DNA from: Peribacillus alkalitolerans
Lineage (GTDB): Bacteria; Bacillota; Bacilli; Bacillales; DSM-1321
Assembly: GCF_010882125.1 (NCBI RefSeq)
Contig: NZ_JAAGVZ010000004.1
Coordinates: forward strand, 205,383 to 269,382
Direction of reading: 5' to 3'
Length of the DNA: 64,000 bases
Below, piece by piece: positions 8,586 through 16,827 of this stretch (its first letter is position 1; each line of letters opens with the position of its first letter). Below the pieces are notes generated by a model. It had not been told where the DNA came from, searched no databases, and worked only from the letters and a program-made list of their open reading frames with translations. The translations under genes were made by a program, and so were the position numbers.

Positions 8586-9623
8586 TTATATAACGCCTGG
8601 TTCTAAGATAATGAACTTCTTTCTTTCACAATCCAATTCTGCCCTTGCCCCATATGGCAAGATCGCCATTGGGGACGTATGTCCGAAGCTCATATTATAG
8701 AAGATTGGTAGATTCTCTAGCTTCAATTCATCTCGCACTACTCTTAATATGACTTCTTTGTATTCTTCATAATATTGGTTATCGTACGGCTTTCCAAATA
8801 AAAGTCCGTTCACTTTTTGCAGGATTCCTTGAGAACCGTAGTTCCTTAACCAATATCCTAGATAATCAGGGGTTGGTTTATCTTCTGAAGTTTCAAAGAA
8901 CAGCAGCTTTCCTTCCCACTCCGAAGGGGCTGGCCATACTTCCGTCCCTTTAAGCATTTCAAGTACTTCTATACATCCCCCAATCAATTCGCCACGATGA
9001 ATTCCTTTCCCTTGTAATACCTGGTATCCAGAACTCTCTGCAGTTTGCCTTTTTCGGTCTTTATTTTTTTCTTCCCATGGGATGAACTCACTTGTCCATA
9101 AAGGAGAAGGAGAAAATTCACCAATGGTTTCAGGATTAAAAAGGACTTTTTCTACCCAATGTGCTGTGTAATCAAAAATCTCTACATTTTCAGCGAACTC
9201 CGCCAAGATTGAAGGCCCATAAAAACTGGCTACTCCAGCCTTTCTGCATATCATGTGAGATACAGTTGTATCAGAATATCCCAGAAATATTTTTGGATTA
9301 TTACTAATCACCTCATAATCAATATAAGGTAACATCCGCACACTTTCATATCCACCAATACAAGCAAAAATTCCTTTTATGGATGGATCTTTAAATGCAG
9401 TCATCAAGTCCTCAGCTCTTTTTTCTGGATGTTCATATAAGTACGTTGAACCTTTCAGAGTATGAGGCATTTCCACAACCTGTAAGCCAAATTGTTCCTC
9501 TAGCCGCTTTTTTCCCAATTGATATCTCCACAAAAGATCCTCGTCACCAGCTCCTCCCCATGATAGGCTGACTGTCGCTATTTTATCACCTTTTTTTAAT
9601 GCACTCGGTTTCTTCAATTCCAT
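8586..9623 (-). CDS. S66 family peptidase (LD-carboxypeptidase / MccF-like)
   Basis: 345 residues, the normal length for MccF-type S66 serine peptidases. These either trim the terminal D-Ala from muropeptide tetrapeptides or hydrolyse acyl-AMP antibiotics such as microcin C. The nucleophile elbow GYSDTT places Ser117; ACIGGYESVRMLPYID before it and SFGHTSPMAILPYG near the end supply the usual oxyanion and His regions. A long insert, about residues 150-200, resembles the MccF loop, so I lean towards MccF-like over LdcA. No signal peptide, so it is cytosolic. The SD is AGGGGG. A 27-codon frame just upstream (9638-9721) lacks an SD and is ignored. Confidence 0.85.
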   Translation of the reverse strand: MELKKPSALKKGDKIATVSLSWGGAGDEDLLWRYQLGKKRLEEQFGLQVVEMPHTLKGSTYLYEHPEKRAEDLMTAFKDPSIKGIFACIGGYESVRMLPYIDYEVISNNPKIFLGYSDTTVSHMICRKAGVASFYGPSILAEFAENVEIFDYTAHWVEKVLFNPETIGEFSPSPLWTSEFIPWEEKNKDRKRQTAESSGYQVLQGKGIHRGELIGGCIEVLEMLKGTEVWPAPSEWEGKLLFFETSEDKPTPDYLGYWLRNYGSQGILQKVNGLLFGKPYDNQYYEEYKEVILRVVRDELKLENLPIFYNMSFGHTSPMAILPYGARAELDCERKKFIILEPGVI

Positions 9624-9796
9624 GATGGTCCCCCTATCTACTTTTGTTCATAATAAGCTTTGTAATCCTTGGATAACTGATCAATTGGCCGGTATATTTT
9701 GTCTAAAATAGTGTTGACCATAAAATTTACAATTTATGTATTTTATTTACTATAACACTATTAGGATATGAACTATATAAAAAAGTAAAGACTCCC

Positions 9797-10756
9797 TTAC
9801 CCTTGTTTAATATCTAATACCAACATATTGGATTTGGCCCTCGAAACACATGTTAAAATCCTTTTTTGGCCGTTTTTTTCTTCTTCATCCAAAAAAGAGT
9901 CAAAGTGATCGATTTCTCCCTCAACTACCTTTAGCTCGCACGTACCACATCGTCCTACTCGACAAGAATACGGGGCTTTAACTCCTACACCTATCAGTGC
10001 TTCTAACAAAGTTTGATCTTTACCAACCTCAAATATGTATCCATTAGAGAGCTTTACTTGAAAAGGTTTATGGTGAAGGGGCAGTGAAGGTGTAAAACGC
10101 TCAACATGAATACTTGAGCTTGGATACCCTATATTCCTGGCAGCTTCCGAAAATTTAGTGATGAAGGATTCTTTACCACAAAAATATACATGTGTTCCGA
10201 TTGGATGTTGAAGAAGAGTAGTCGCTTTTAATCTTTCGGATCCTTCTTCTTGTGTGAAATAATAACGACATTGACCAGGATATTCTTCATTTAGAAAATG
10301 GTAGAAGGCACAAAGGTCCCTTGTTTTAGCAGTGTAGTGAAGTTCAAATGATTCGCCTCTTCCTTTTATTTCAGACATCATGGATAGAAACGGGGTGATT
10401 CCAATACCTGCTGCATAAAATACATGGTGCTTTGCCTGGAAACTAAGTGGAAAATGATTTTTCGGGTAGCTTATGGATAACTCGTCTCCTTCTTTCATAT
10501 GTTGATGCCAATAAACCGAACCACCTTTTGACTGTTCACTTAGCCGAATCGCAAGTTGATAGCAATTTGTCTGGTCAGGGGGACTTGTTAAAGAATAGGA
10601 TCTTTGTTTACCATCGATATATGTCGTAATATGTGCTCCCCCTGTAAAAGAGGGCAGTGTGTTTCTATCAACTGGAACGAGTGTAAATCGTTTAACGAAT
10701 TGATTTTCTTTATATATGGATTTCACTTTAACTCGAATTTTCGTTTCTTTATACAT
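9797..10756 (-). CDS. Ferredoxin-type reductase of the N-demethylase (PDR/VanB family)
   Basis: 319 residues in three parts: a flavin-binding FNR barrel (about 1-100, with RSYSLTSPP), an NAD-binding domain (about 105-225, with YAAGIGITPFLSMM), and a C-terminal plant-type 2Fe-2S domain. The cluster ligands are Cys265, Cys270, Cys273 and Cys303, in SCRVGRCGTCELKV and LTCVS. It passes electrons from NAD(P)H to an oxygenase. It is the last gene of a tight minus-strand operon, 17 bp after the DmmA-like gene, so its partner is almost certainly the heme N-demethylase encoded upstream. SD AAGGTGG. Which reductase/ferredoxin letter it corresponds to in the dmm nomenclature I leave open. Confidence 0.85.
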   Translation of the reverse strand: MYKETKIRVKVKSIYKENQFVKRFTLVPVDRNTLPSFTGGAHITTYIDGKQRSYSLTSPPDQTNCYQLAIRLSEQSKGGSVYWHQHMKEGDELSISYPKNHFPLSFQAKHHVFYAAGIGITPFLSMMSEIKGRGESFELHYTAKTRDLCAFYHFLNEEYPGQCRYYFTQEEGSERLKATTLLQHPIGTHVYFCGKESFITKFSEAARNIGYPSSSIHVERFTPSLPLHHKPFQVKLSNGYIFEVGKDQTLLEALIGVGVKAPYSCRVGRCGTCELKVVEGEIDHFDSFLDEEEKNGQKRILTCVSRAKSNMLVLDIKQG

Positions 10757-10773
10757 CAGTTTTCCACCTTGGT

Positions 10774-11250
10774 CTAAAGTTTAGCTATATATCCTAAATA
10801 AGCATCTCGTAATGAAGAATAGTGATCTGAAATAGCTAGTTGTAGTTTACAATGGAGGCACTGAATTTCATATTGGACTTGCTGTGAAATTTCTATCTCA
10901 GTTAGTCCGTGACAACGACAACAAAATACATTTCTCTTTTCTACACCATAACTTATGTATTGCGCTTCTTCTTCAGTTGTAAAACCAATAGCATGTGCCA
11001 AATGACTAATATATTTAATCTGTTCAAATGGAGCGGCTACATAAAGATAGCTACCCATTTGTTGCTGACTTAACCAATGTGATATATCTGTAGATTCTAT
11101 GAATCTTACTTCATAAGCAAGGTTTATTTCTTTCATTTTTCCTATAATTTCATGAAATATCCCCATTCCCTTTTGATCTGCACAAAATAAATATTTTCGT
11201 TTTCCCGGAATGAAAGTAGGTTCTTGACAGAAATCATTCACTTTTTTCAC
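10774..11250 (-). CDS. Dimethylamine monooxygenase subunit, DmmA-like
   Basis: 158 residues. The N-terminal two-thirds contain a mixed alpha/beta region. The C-terminal third carries a zinc-ribbon-like pattern with Cys110/111/113 and Cys131/134 (FCCRCHGLTEI and QCLHCKLQL). This layout fits the DmmA-like subunit family that accompanies the DUF3445 heme subunit. The GTG start at 11250 has AGGA five bases upstream and overlaps the end of the alpha-subunit gene by 17 bp, which suggests translational coupling. Its precise role in the enzyme (structural, flavin binding or electron relay) cannot be told from sequence. Confidence 0.7.
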   Translation of the reverse strand: MKKVNDFCQEPTFIPGKRKYLFCADQKGMGIFHEIIGKMKEINLAYEVRFIESTDISHWLSQQQMGSYLYVAAPFEQIKYISHLAHAIGFTTEEEAQYISYGVEKRNVFCCRCHGLTEIEISQQVQYEIQCLHCKLQLAISDHYSSLRDAYLGYIAKL

Positions 11251-12196
11251 CTATTTCCTGAAGTCTTGCTTCTAAATAAGCTATCACTTGATTTTTAAAT
11301 AGCCCGAGTCCTTTATAATCCGTAATATGATGAGGTAGCTCCTTAAGAATATTATAGAATTGTAAGAGCCACTCTCGGTTTGAGGTGAATTCCTCCAACG
11401 AAATTAAATGAGTATGAATCGTAAACAGAATCCCATTTGTTCCAGGCAAACGAAATAACTTCTGATCTTCTACTCGCAAATGAACAAAATCACCTGCGTT
11501 TTCTTTTGTTACTCTCTTTCTATCCTGCCCCCATCTATCAAATGTTTCTAGAGACGTATCAAGTCTATCCCCTGCCATCAATGACCAATTTTTTCTTCCC
11601 CACGGATTCCCTGCTTCTAATCTCATAAGAAAATTTTGTATACGATAATCTAGTGACTCTTCTTTAAATCCTGGAATGGGTTGATGAATTTCTTTAAAAT
11701 TCATTCCTAAGTTAAACGCAAGGGACCAATTAGCTGGAAAGCATAGCTGGCCCGCATCCAAAAATAAATCGCCATCTCTTTGCATCATTAAAATTAAATC
11801 CTCTTGGACATGCCTTCCGATAAAATCTAATGGTTCACAAGGAAGAGTGCTGACATCACCAAAAGTAAAACTATGTATCTCATCCAATATTTTATTATGG
11901 AAAATCCAACCGTTAGCATTTTTATCAATCGAAAATTTGTTTGGATAGTAGACTGTGAGATGATCGATTAATAGCTCTACAATCTCCCATTGTCCTTTTA
12001 TAGTATGAGACTGAGATTGATAACATCGTTCTGGATACTGCTTAAGAAGGTCCCGCTTAATTTTTATTTCTTCTACGTAGGTTGGTGTAATATCAATACT
12101 CTTCGGTTCATCCAAAAGAATGGAATTGTTTGAGTACCGATACACGTCTTCTTTGAAGGGATAAGGAAATAATTGTAATTCATCCATTCTGCTCAT
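11234..12196 (-). CDS. Heme-dependent oxidative N-demethylase alpha subunit (DUF3445)
   Basis: 320 residues. The arrangement FPANWSLAFNLGMNFKEIHQPIPGF, the preceding DFIGRHVQEDLILMM and the later FRLPGTNGILFTIHT match the DUF3445/HODM alpha-subunit family, which binds heme and removes a methyl group from secondary amines such as dimethylamine, giving formaldehyde and a primary amine. It is the first gene of the three-gene operon with the DmmA-like subunit and the reductase. SD GGTGG four bases before ATG. A 9-bp inverted repeat lies 73 bp upstream. No amine transporter or formaldehyde detoxification gene is adjacent, so the in vivo substrate remains inferred. Confidence 0.8.
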   Translation of the reverse strand: MSRMDELQLFPYPFKEDVYRYSNNSILLDEPKSIDITPTYVEEIKIKRDLLKQYPERCYQSQSHTIKGQWEIVELLIDHLTVYYPNKFSIDKNANGWIFHNKILDEIHSFTFGDVSTLPCEPLDFIGRHVQEDLILMMQRDGDLFLDAGQLCFPANWSLAFNLGMNFKEIHQPIPGFKEESLDYRIQNFLMRLEAGNPWGRKNWSLMAGDRLDTSLETFDRWGQDRKRVTKENAGDFVHLRVEDQKLFRLPGTNGILFTIHTHLISLEEFTSNREWLLQFYNILKELPHHITDYKGLGLFKNQVIAYLEARLQEIGEKSE

Positions 12197-12268
12197 AATA
12201 CCACCTTTTTATCTGAAAATTCTTTATTTTAATAGTAATAAAAGTGAGTACGTAGTGGAAGAAATTTA

Positions 12269-12290
12269 TTTAATCAATCGTTTGATTAAA
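12269..12290. promoter_or_regulatory. TetR-type palindromic operator before the N-demethylase operon
   Basis: TTTAATCAA (12269-12277) and TTGATTAAA (12282-12290) are exact inverted halves around TCGT. This architecture is typical of operators bound by TetR/FadR-like dimers. It sits between the MRJP-gene terminator and the alpha-subunit start, in the right place to control the operon. No regulator gene is adjacent, and I could not find a clear sigma-A promoter overlapping it. Confidence 0.5.
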
Positions 12291-12377
12291 TTTATATAAG
12301 ATTGTCACCTCTCCTTTACCGTTATTAGATTATATGTGTAAAAGAATCATTTCTTACTGCTTTTTCAACAAAGAAAA

Positions 12378-12415
12378 AAGGATTTAAGAAGCCATCCACT
12401 ACCTCTTAAACCCTT
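12378..12415 (-). terminator. Terminator of the Yellow-like gene
   Basis: Stem AAGGGTTTAAGA / TCTTAAATCCTT (12 bp, one G-U) followed on the minus strand by TTTTTTC, five bases after the stop codon. Confidence 0.8.
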
Positions 12416-12419
12416 GAAT

Positions 12420-13742
12420 CTATTCTGCATATAAGTAAGACTTAATATCTGCACCTACAAAGGCTTTCCAGATGATCAGGTTGAATGGGTAATCCCAATC
12501 AATCTCTTCTGCATTACCGAACATTTGATGAAGTCGATTATTATTAAAGATGATAGACCCTTTTTGATCGAATGCCACCCCATCTACCCATAACATCCGA
12601 TCGTCAGATACAAATTTTTTAAAATTATTATTAGTTGGATTGTAAATGCCCACACCTTTTCCTTCTAACATCGTATAAAAGACATTTCCTCGGTTGTCTG
12701 CGTGCATACCGTCCGTTGTTGTTCCTTTACTCCCCACTGTTTGAACTGATCTTTCGATTTCTTCGAGTGAATGATTAGAGTCTCTTAAAAATGAAGTGTT
12801 TATGCTATATAAATTACGGCCAGTTATAGACGTATAGTAGAGCGTAGTCCGGTCGGCTGATAACGCAATCCCATCAGAGCCTATTTTAATAGGTTTGTTT
12901 TTGAAGACTGGTTTAGTATCAATTTCAAATATAAACCCAGGAAAATCTTGAGTACTATAATGTCTATCTAAAACTCTCCTAAATGTTTTGGTCTTCATAT
13001 TGTAAACTATGATTCCTCCAACAACTGGGTGATCTGTCCATCCATTCCCTGAATCGGTTATATAGACGAACCCGTTCTTATTATCTACTACCAAATCATT
13101 TAAAAAGGAAGTACGATAGGATGCAATCTCATCTGGTATTTTTACTGAGTCAATCATCATATTTGTGTTCAAATCGATTAGTACCAACTTTTGAGAACCA
13201 TCTAAAGAGGGAGCATATGCGATCTTTCCTTGGTCAAGTATCCACATTCGGTTTAGTTCATCGATTTCATAGCCTAAAACAGATTGGAGGACTTTTTCAT
13301 TTCCAACCTTGTTCCAGTCCCAGCTTGGAAAGGGTTCTAGTAAGGGTTTGCCATCTACAACTACAATACGATTCAATGTGGCTGGTATTCCTTTTGCCCA
13401 ACGAGGAACTGAAACATAAAAAATACCTTGTCGATCTACTTTGATATTGCCCGGCATCGCCTTTTTCCAGTATTGGTTAGCCTCAAATTGTTTCTTCAGA
13501 TTGGAATCTTGAAAGTTCCAATTTAAACGGTTCCAATGAAATAGGATTTCGTATCTCCCCTTTTCACTTTTCTCCTGCTCAGTTACCGGATCTCGTTGCA
13601 TTCGTGAAAACTGTTGATAGTTTTGTTGATAATGAGAGAATTGGGGATAAAAAAACTTTTCATTAACATTTGGATGGGATGTAAACTGTGGATAAAAATA
13701 AGATTGTGGATAATGTTGATAGGTGGATTTAGGCTCTTTCAT
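12420..13742 (-). CDS. Yellow/major royal jelly protein-like (L-dopachrome tautomerase-related) protein
   Basis: 440 residues. Residues 1-50 are low complexity and rich in Tyr, Gln, Phe and Pro (YPQSYFYPQF, YQQNYQQF). The rest reads as a six-bladed beta-propeller of the MRJP/Yellow family: ATLNRIV, LGYEIDELNRMWILDQG, FLNDLVVDNKNGFVYITDSG, IGSDGIALSADRTTLYYTS, GMHADNRGNVFYTMLEGKGVG and VDGVAFDQKGSIIF are its recurring blades. Bacterial members are rare, and their reaction is unknown; the family name comes from insects. No signal peptide is present. The Tyr/Gln-rich head resembles spore-coat proteins, so a coat location is possible, but I see no convincing SigE or SigK promoter. SD AGGAGG with an 8-base spacer. 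Confidence 0.75.
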   Translation of the reverse strand: MKEPKSTYQHYPQSYFYPQFTSHPNVNEKFFYPQFSHYQQNYQQFSRMQRDPVTEQEKSEKGRYEILFHWNRLNWNFQDSNLKKQFEANQYWKKAMPGNIKVDRQGIFYVSVPRWAKGIPATLNRIVVVDGKPLLEPFPSWDWNKVGNEKVLQSVLGYEIDELNRMWILDQGKIAYAPSLDGSQKLVLIDLNTNMMIDSVKIPDEIASYRTSFLNDLVVDNKNGFVYITDSGNGWTDHPVVGGIIVYNMKTKTFRRVLDRHYSTQDFPGFIFEIDTKPVFKNKPIKIGSDGIALSADRTTLYYTSITGRNLYSINTSFLRDSNHSLEEIERSVQTVGSKGTTTDGMHADNRGNVFYTMLEGKGVGIYNPTNNNFKKFVSDDRMLWVDGVAFDQKGSIIFNNNRLHQMFGNAEEIDWDYPFNLIIWKAFVGADIKSYLYAE

Positions 13743-13837
13743 GAAAATGGCCTCCTGTTGCGCACATGTGATAATTACCTATATGTTTGTTGTGGAGAAT
13801 GGAGTGGGCGCATATCCTGTTTGATGGAAATAAAAAA

Positions 13838-13863
13838 GTCCCATTACTCATGAGTAACAGGAC
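13838..13863 (-). terminator. Terminator of rlmCD
   Basis: GTCCTGTTACTCA / TGAGTAATGGGAC on the minus strand, with two central mismatches, followed by TTTTTTATT. It lies 27 bases after the rlmCD stop codon. Confidence 0.8.
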
Positions 13864-13889
13864 CCTTCTTGAATATATCGTATTGTATA

Positions 13890-15260
13890 TTATTTTAATT
13901 CCAGCTTTACAACTGCTTCTACATGCGTTGTCATTGGAAACATATCGACAGGCTGAACTTCAATAGTTTTGTAGCCACCGTCTTCCAGGATTCGTAAGTC
14001 ACGTGCCAAGGTGGCAGGATTACAGGAAACATATACTACCTTCTGTGGTTGCATTTCAAGAATGGTTTGCAACAATGTTTCTTCACAGCCTTTTCGTGGC
14101 GGATCGACAACCAAAACCTCTGCTCGGTTTCCTTCTTCGTACCATTCTTTAATGACGGCTTCAGCTTCACCTACCGCAAACTCTACATTTTCAATATCGT
14201 TCAAGATAGCATTACGTTTTGCATCTGAGATAGCTTCTTGTACCACTTCAACCCCAAAAACTTGCTTCGCTTTTTTAGCCAAGAACAAAGAGATTGTTCC
14301 AATGCCACAATACGCATCGATGACGGTTTCTTTTCCTGTAAGTCCTGCATACTGAAGTGCCGTATCATAAAGCACTTTTGTTTGTACGGGATTTACTTGG
14401 TAAAACGATAATGGAGAGATGGCAAATTTCACATCGCCAATGTAATCATAAATCACATCATTGCCCCATAATACCTTTGTTTTCTCCCCCATAATCACGT
14501 TTGTTCTCTTCGAGTTTATGTTATGGACGATTGATTTGACTTGTGGTAAACGCTCTATGATGGCTTCAACAAGCTTGTTCTTTTGAAGTAAATCCGGTGT
14601 TCTAGTGATTAAGACAATCATCAGCTCTCCAGTTGTTTTCCCGTAGCGTGCCATGATATGGCGAAGAACACCTTTATGATGCTTTTCATCATAAGGCATG
14701 ATAGACATCTCGCTGCAAATTTCTTTCACAACTTGGATTGCTTCATTAATAGCAGGATGTTGAATGACACTTTCAGTTGCATCAACGATATCATGTGTAC
14801 GTGGCCTGTAAAAACCAGCGACTAGTTTACCGTCTTGCACCCCTACTGGGACTTGAGCCTTATTACGATAATTCATTGGGTCATCCATACCAATTATAGG
14901 ATTCACCTTTACATCTTCTAGCTTTCCGATTCTCGTTAGGACTTCACGTACCTTCTTTTCCTTGAACTGCAATTGCCCATTATAGCTAAGGTGTTGCAGT
15001 TGGCAGCCACCGTACTTAGGAAAATCCTCACGAGGAATATTCACACGATCTTCGCTAGATTCCTTCAGTTCCATCAGTCTACCGAACGCATATCCTTTAT
15101 TCACTTTAGTAATTTTGATTGTCGCTTTTTCTCCGGGCAATCCATTAGGGACGAAAACAGGGAATCCATCTACCTTGGCCACTCCGGCCCCATCATGCGT
15201 TAAATCTTCAAACATCACATCTATATCTTGATTTTTTATTACTGGTACAATTTTTTCCAT
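13890..15260 (-). CDS. rlmCD: 23S rRNA (uracil-C5)-methyltransferase RlmCD (YefA)
   Basis: 456 residues. An N-terminal TRAM domain (about 10-66) precedes a class I SAM-dependent methyltransferase. Motifs: [16 protein letters not shown] (SAM binding), [10 protein letters not shown], and [11 protein letters not shown] with catalytic Cys413. The region that binds an iron-sulfur cluster in RlmD has a single Cys (GGCQLQHL), so the cluster is probably absent, as expected for the Bacillus dual-specificity enzyme that methylates U747 and U1939. The gene lies at the same place as B. subtilis yefA, beyond gatCAB and dagK. SD AAGGAAGT. Monocistronic. Confidence 0.9.
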   Translation of the reverse strand: MEKIVPVIKNQDIDVMFEDLTHDGAGVAKVDGFPVFVPNGLPGEKATIKITKVNKGYAFGRLMELKESSEDRVNIPREDFPKYGGCQLQHLSYNGQLQFKEKKVREVLTRIGKLEDVKVNPIIGMDDPMNYRNKAQVPVGVQDGKLVAGFYRPRTHDIVDATESVIQHPAINEAIQVVKEICSEMSIMPYDEKHHKGVLRHIMARYGKTTGELMIVLITRTPDLLQKNKLVEAIIERLPQVKSIVHNINSKRTNVIMGEKTKVLWGNDVIYDYIGDVKFAISPLSFYQVNPVQTKVLYDTALQYAGLTGKETVIDAYCGIGTISLFLAKKAKQVFGVEVVQEAISDAKRNAILNDIENVEFAVGEAEAVIKEWYEEGNRAEVLVVDPPRKGCEETLLQTILEMQPQKVVYVSCNPATLARDLRILEDGGYKTIEVQPVDMFPMTTHVEAVVKLELK

Positions 15261-15452
15261 GTATTTGTATACTTCCTTTTCTTAGTGAAGTCTCAACTAT
15301 CAAGCTTCCTTGTTTTTACTCATCTGATTCTAACACAAACTATATTCTCTATAAAGGAAGGTCCCTAGATATTACTTATTATTACCCCACTCTTTGATTT
15401 ATAAAGTACTTTCATCCCCTAATTAATACTTTTTCAAATGTACAAATTATTC

Positions 15453-15481
15453 TTGACATTTTGTTTTTGAGGCATTAAAGT
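15453..15481 (+). promoter_or_regulatory. Sigma-A promoter of the SAM riboswitch transcript
   Basis: TTGACA (15453-15458), a 17-bp spacer and TAAAGT (15476-15481). The start of transcription would fall about 20 bases before the aptamer P1 stem. Confidence 0.8.
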
Positions 15482-15505
15482 GAACATTAAATTAATATGC
15501 ATGAT

Positions 15506-15610
15506 CTCTTATCAAGAGAGGCTGAGGGACTGGCCCGATGACGCCCGGCAACCATTCATTTATGAACAGGTGCTAATTCCAGCAAAACGTTTAGTTTTGG
15601 AAGATAAGAG
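15506..15610 (+). promoter_or_regulatory. SAM-I (S-box) riboswitch
   Basis: P1 is CTCTTATC (15506-15513) with GATAAGAG (15603-15610). The S-box core AGAGAGGCTGAGGGACTGGC, the CGATGA and the CGGCAACC stretch are all present. The 3' half of P1 with the next bases, AGAGAGG (15607-15613), can pair with CCTCTCT (15639-15645), giving the antiterminator. SAM binding should therefore favour the terminator at 15636-15668 and turn the downstream gene off. Confidence 0.97.
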
Positions 15611-15635
15611 AGGACCGTCATTCTCTTTTTGATGC

Positions 15636-15668
15636 AAGCCTCTCTGTGACCAGAGAGGCTTTTCTTAT
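15636..15668 (+). terminator. SAM riboswitch terminator
   Basis: AAGCCTCTCTG / CAGAGAGGCTT, an 11-bp perfect stem with a 4-base loop, then TTTCTTATG. It competes with the antiterminator formed from 15607-15613. Confidence 0.9.
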
Positions 15669-15760
15669 GTTCAGGTTTATTCATTAAGTAAGAAAAAGCC
15701 TCTACCTCGCCGAAGGTTCACCAACCGGCAAATAGATACAATGGTAGAAGGGTGATAAGA

Positions 15761-16666
15761 ATGGATAAAGTATTAAAGAATATAAGTGTGGTAGATATAA
15801 CTGATTCCTCTGAAGGACCATATTCAAGTGTTTGGCTAGAAAATTTAGGAGCTACGGTTATTAGAGTCATTAAGCGATTCAAAAATGGTAAACTAGCAGG
15901 CTTCTTTTTAAAAGAAATCAATAGTCAGACATTGAATCCAATCTATATCAATGTGATGAATGAGGATGGAAGGGCTGTTTTTGAGGAGTTGCTTAGACAA
16001 TGCGATGTTTTCATAGAGGATATCAGTCAACAGACTGCTAGGGATTTTCAATTAGATTATTCTACATTGAAGAAAAAGAATCCCCATTTAATCTATTGTT
16101 CTTGCTTTTCCGCTGAGGCAGTTTATCGTTCAAAGGTTGTTTCTGATCAAACCCATAGCTTACAATCAGAGACACTCCAGGACCAGGATTTCGATGTCCC
16201 AGGTATAACCGCTACAACTAATGCAATGCAGAGCATTTTATTTTCTTATATATACCGTTTACAAACAGGTGAAGGACAATTTATTGATATGACAACCTCT
16301 TCGATTCCTACAAGGACAATAGAAGAAAATTTAAAAACAAAGAAGGGTATTGAGGGATCAAGACCCTCCTCACCCATCAAGAACTCTAATACTTCCATGG
16401 AATTTCAAACTAAAGATTATACCATTTGGATTGGATTATACACTCAAGAGCTTTGGGAGACTTTTTGTGCACACATAATAGAACGGGAGGATTGGATTTC
16501 AAGACCGGACTACTTCACTCCTTCACTCCGTAAAACGAACCGGGTATTCTTGAAGATGGATTTGGACGAAATTTTATCAATACAAGAAGCTACCTATTGG
16601 CTTAAAAAACTCAAAAATCATAACATTTCCTGTGGGTTGAATAGGCTCTATGCTAAAGCACAGTAG
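15761..16666 (+). CDS. Short CaiB/BaiF-type (class III) CoA transferase homologue
   Basis: 301 residues, while class III CoA transferases usually have about 380-420. Visible family features: VVDITDSSEGPYSSVWLENLGATVIRV (Rossmann start), NPHLIYCSCF, and TGEGQFIDMTTSS, where the Asp corresponds to the catalytic acyl-carrying Asp of the family. Central and C-terminal parts are shorter than usual, and sequence agreement is weak, so activity is uncertain. A GTG at 15752 is possible, but ATG 15761 has AAGGGTG six bases upstream and is preferred. The only promoter visible is that of the SAM-I riboswitch, so the gene should be induced when SAM is low. I know of no methionine-pathway enzyme in this family. 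Confidence 0.7.
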   Translation: MDKVLKNISVVDITDSSEGPYSSVWLENLGATVIRVIKRFKNGKLAGFFLKEINSQTLNPIYINVMNEDGRAVFEELLRQCDVFIEDISQQTARDFQLDYSTLKKKNPHLIYCSCFSAEAVYRSKVVSDQTHSLQSETLQDQDFDVPGITATTNAMQSILFSYIYRLQTGEGQFIDMTTSSIPTRTIEENLKTKKGIEGSRPSSPIKNSNTSMEFQTKDYTIWIGLYTQELWETFCAHIIEREDWISRPDYFTPSLRKTNRVFLKMDLDEILSIQEATYWLKKLKNHNISCGLNRLYAKAQ

Positions 16667-16685
16667 AAATGTTTTTCTGATGGGA

Positions 16686-16735
16686 ACAGGCAGAGGTTCT
16701 AGCATATGACCCTGCCTGTCCATCAAATTTTTAAT
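16686..16735 (+). terminator. Terminator of the CoA transferase-like gene
   Basis: ACAGGCAG (16686-16693) pairs with CTGCCTGT (16712-16719), followed by a short interrupted T-run, 20 bases after the stop codon. Confidence 0.6.
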
Positions 16736-16796
16736 TCATTAATCTAGGTCACTCACCTTGAAAAGCCAAAGGTTCTACTATTTTCTACTGAAAGAA

Positions 16797-16822
16797 AACA
16801 AGCCCCCAAAAGGAAGCTTGTT
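16797..16822 (-). terminator. Terminator of dagK
   Basis: Minus-strand stem AACAAGC / GCTTGTT with a 12-base loop, then TTCTTTC. It begins five bases after the dagK stop codon. Confidence 0.75.
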
Positions 16823-16827
16823 ATACA

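Noticed and set aside
9638..9721. 27-codon minus-strand frame (MVNTILDKIYRPIDQL...) just upstream of the S66 gene
   Set aside because: No ribosome binding site, very short, and no recognised family; probably chance or an old fragment.
13743..13800. SigK or SigE promoter before the Yellow-like gene
   Set aside because: CATATAGGTA resembles a -10 element, but the spacing and the -35 do not fit either consensus.
15718..15921. 67-residue minus-strand frame over the start of the CoA transferase gene
   Set aside because: Antisense shadow; the plus strand has the SD, the riboswitch and the family motifs.
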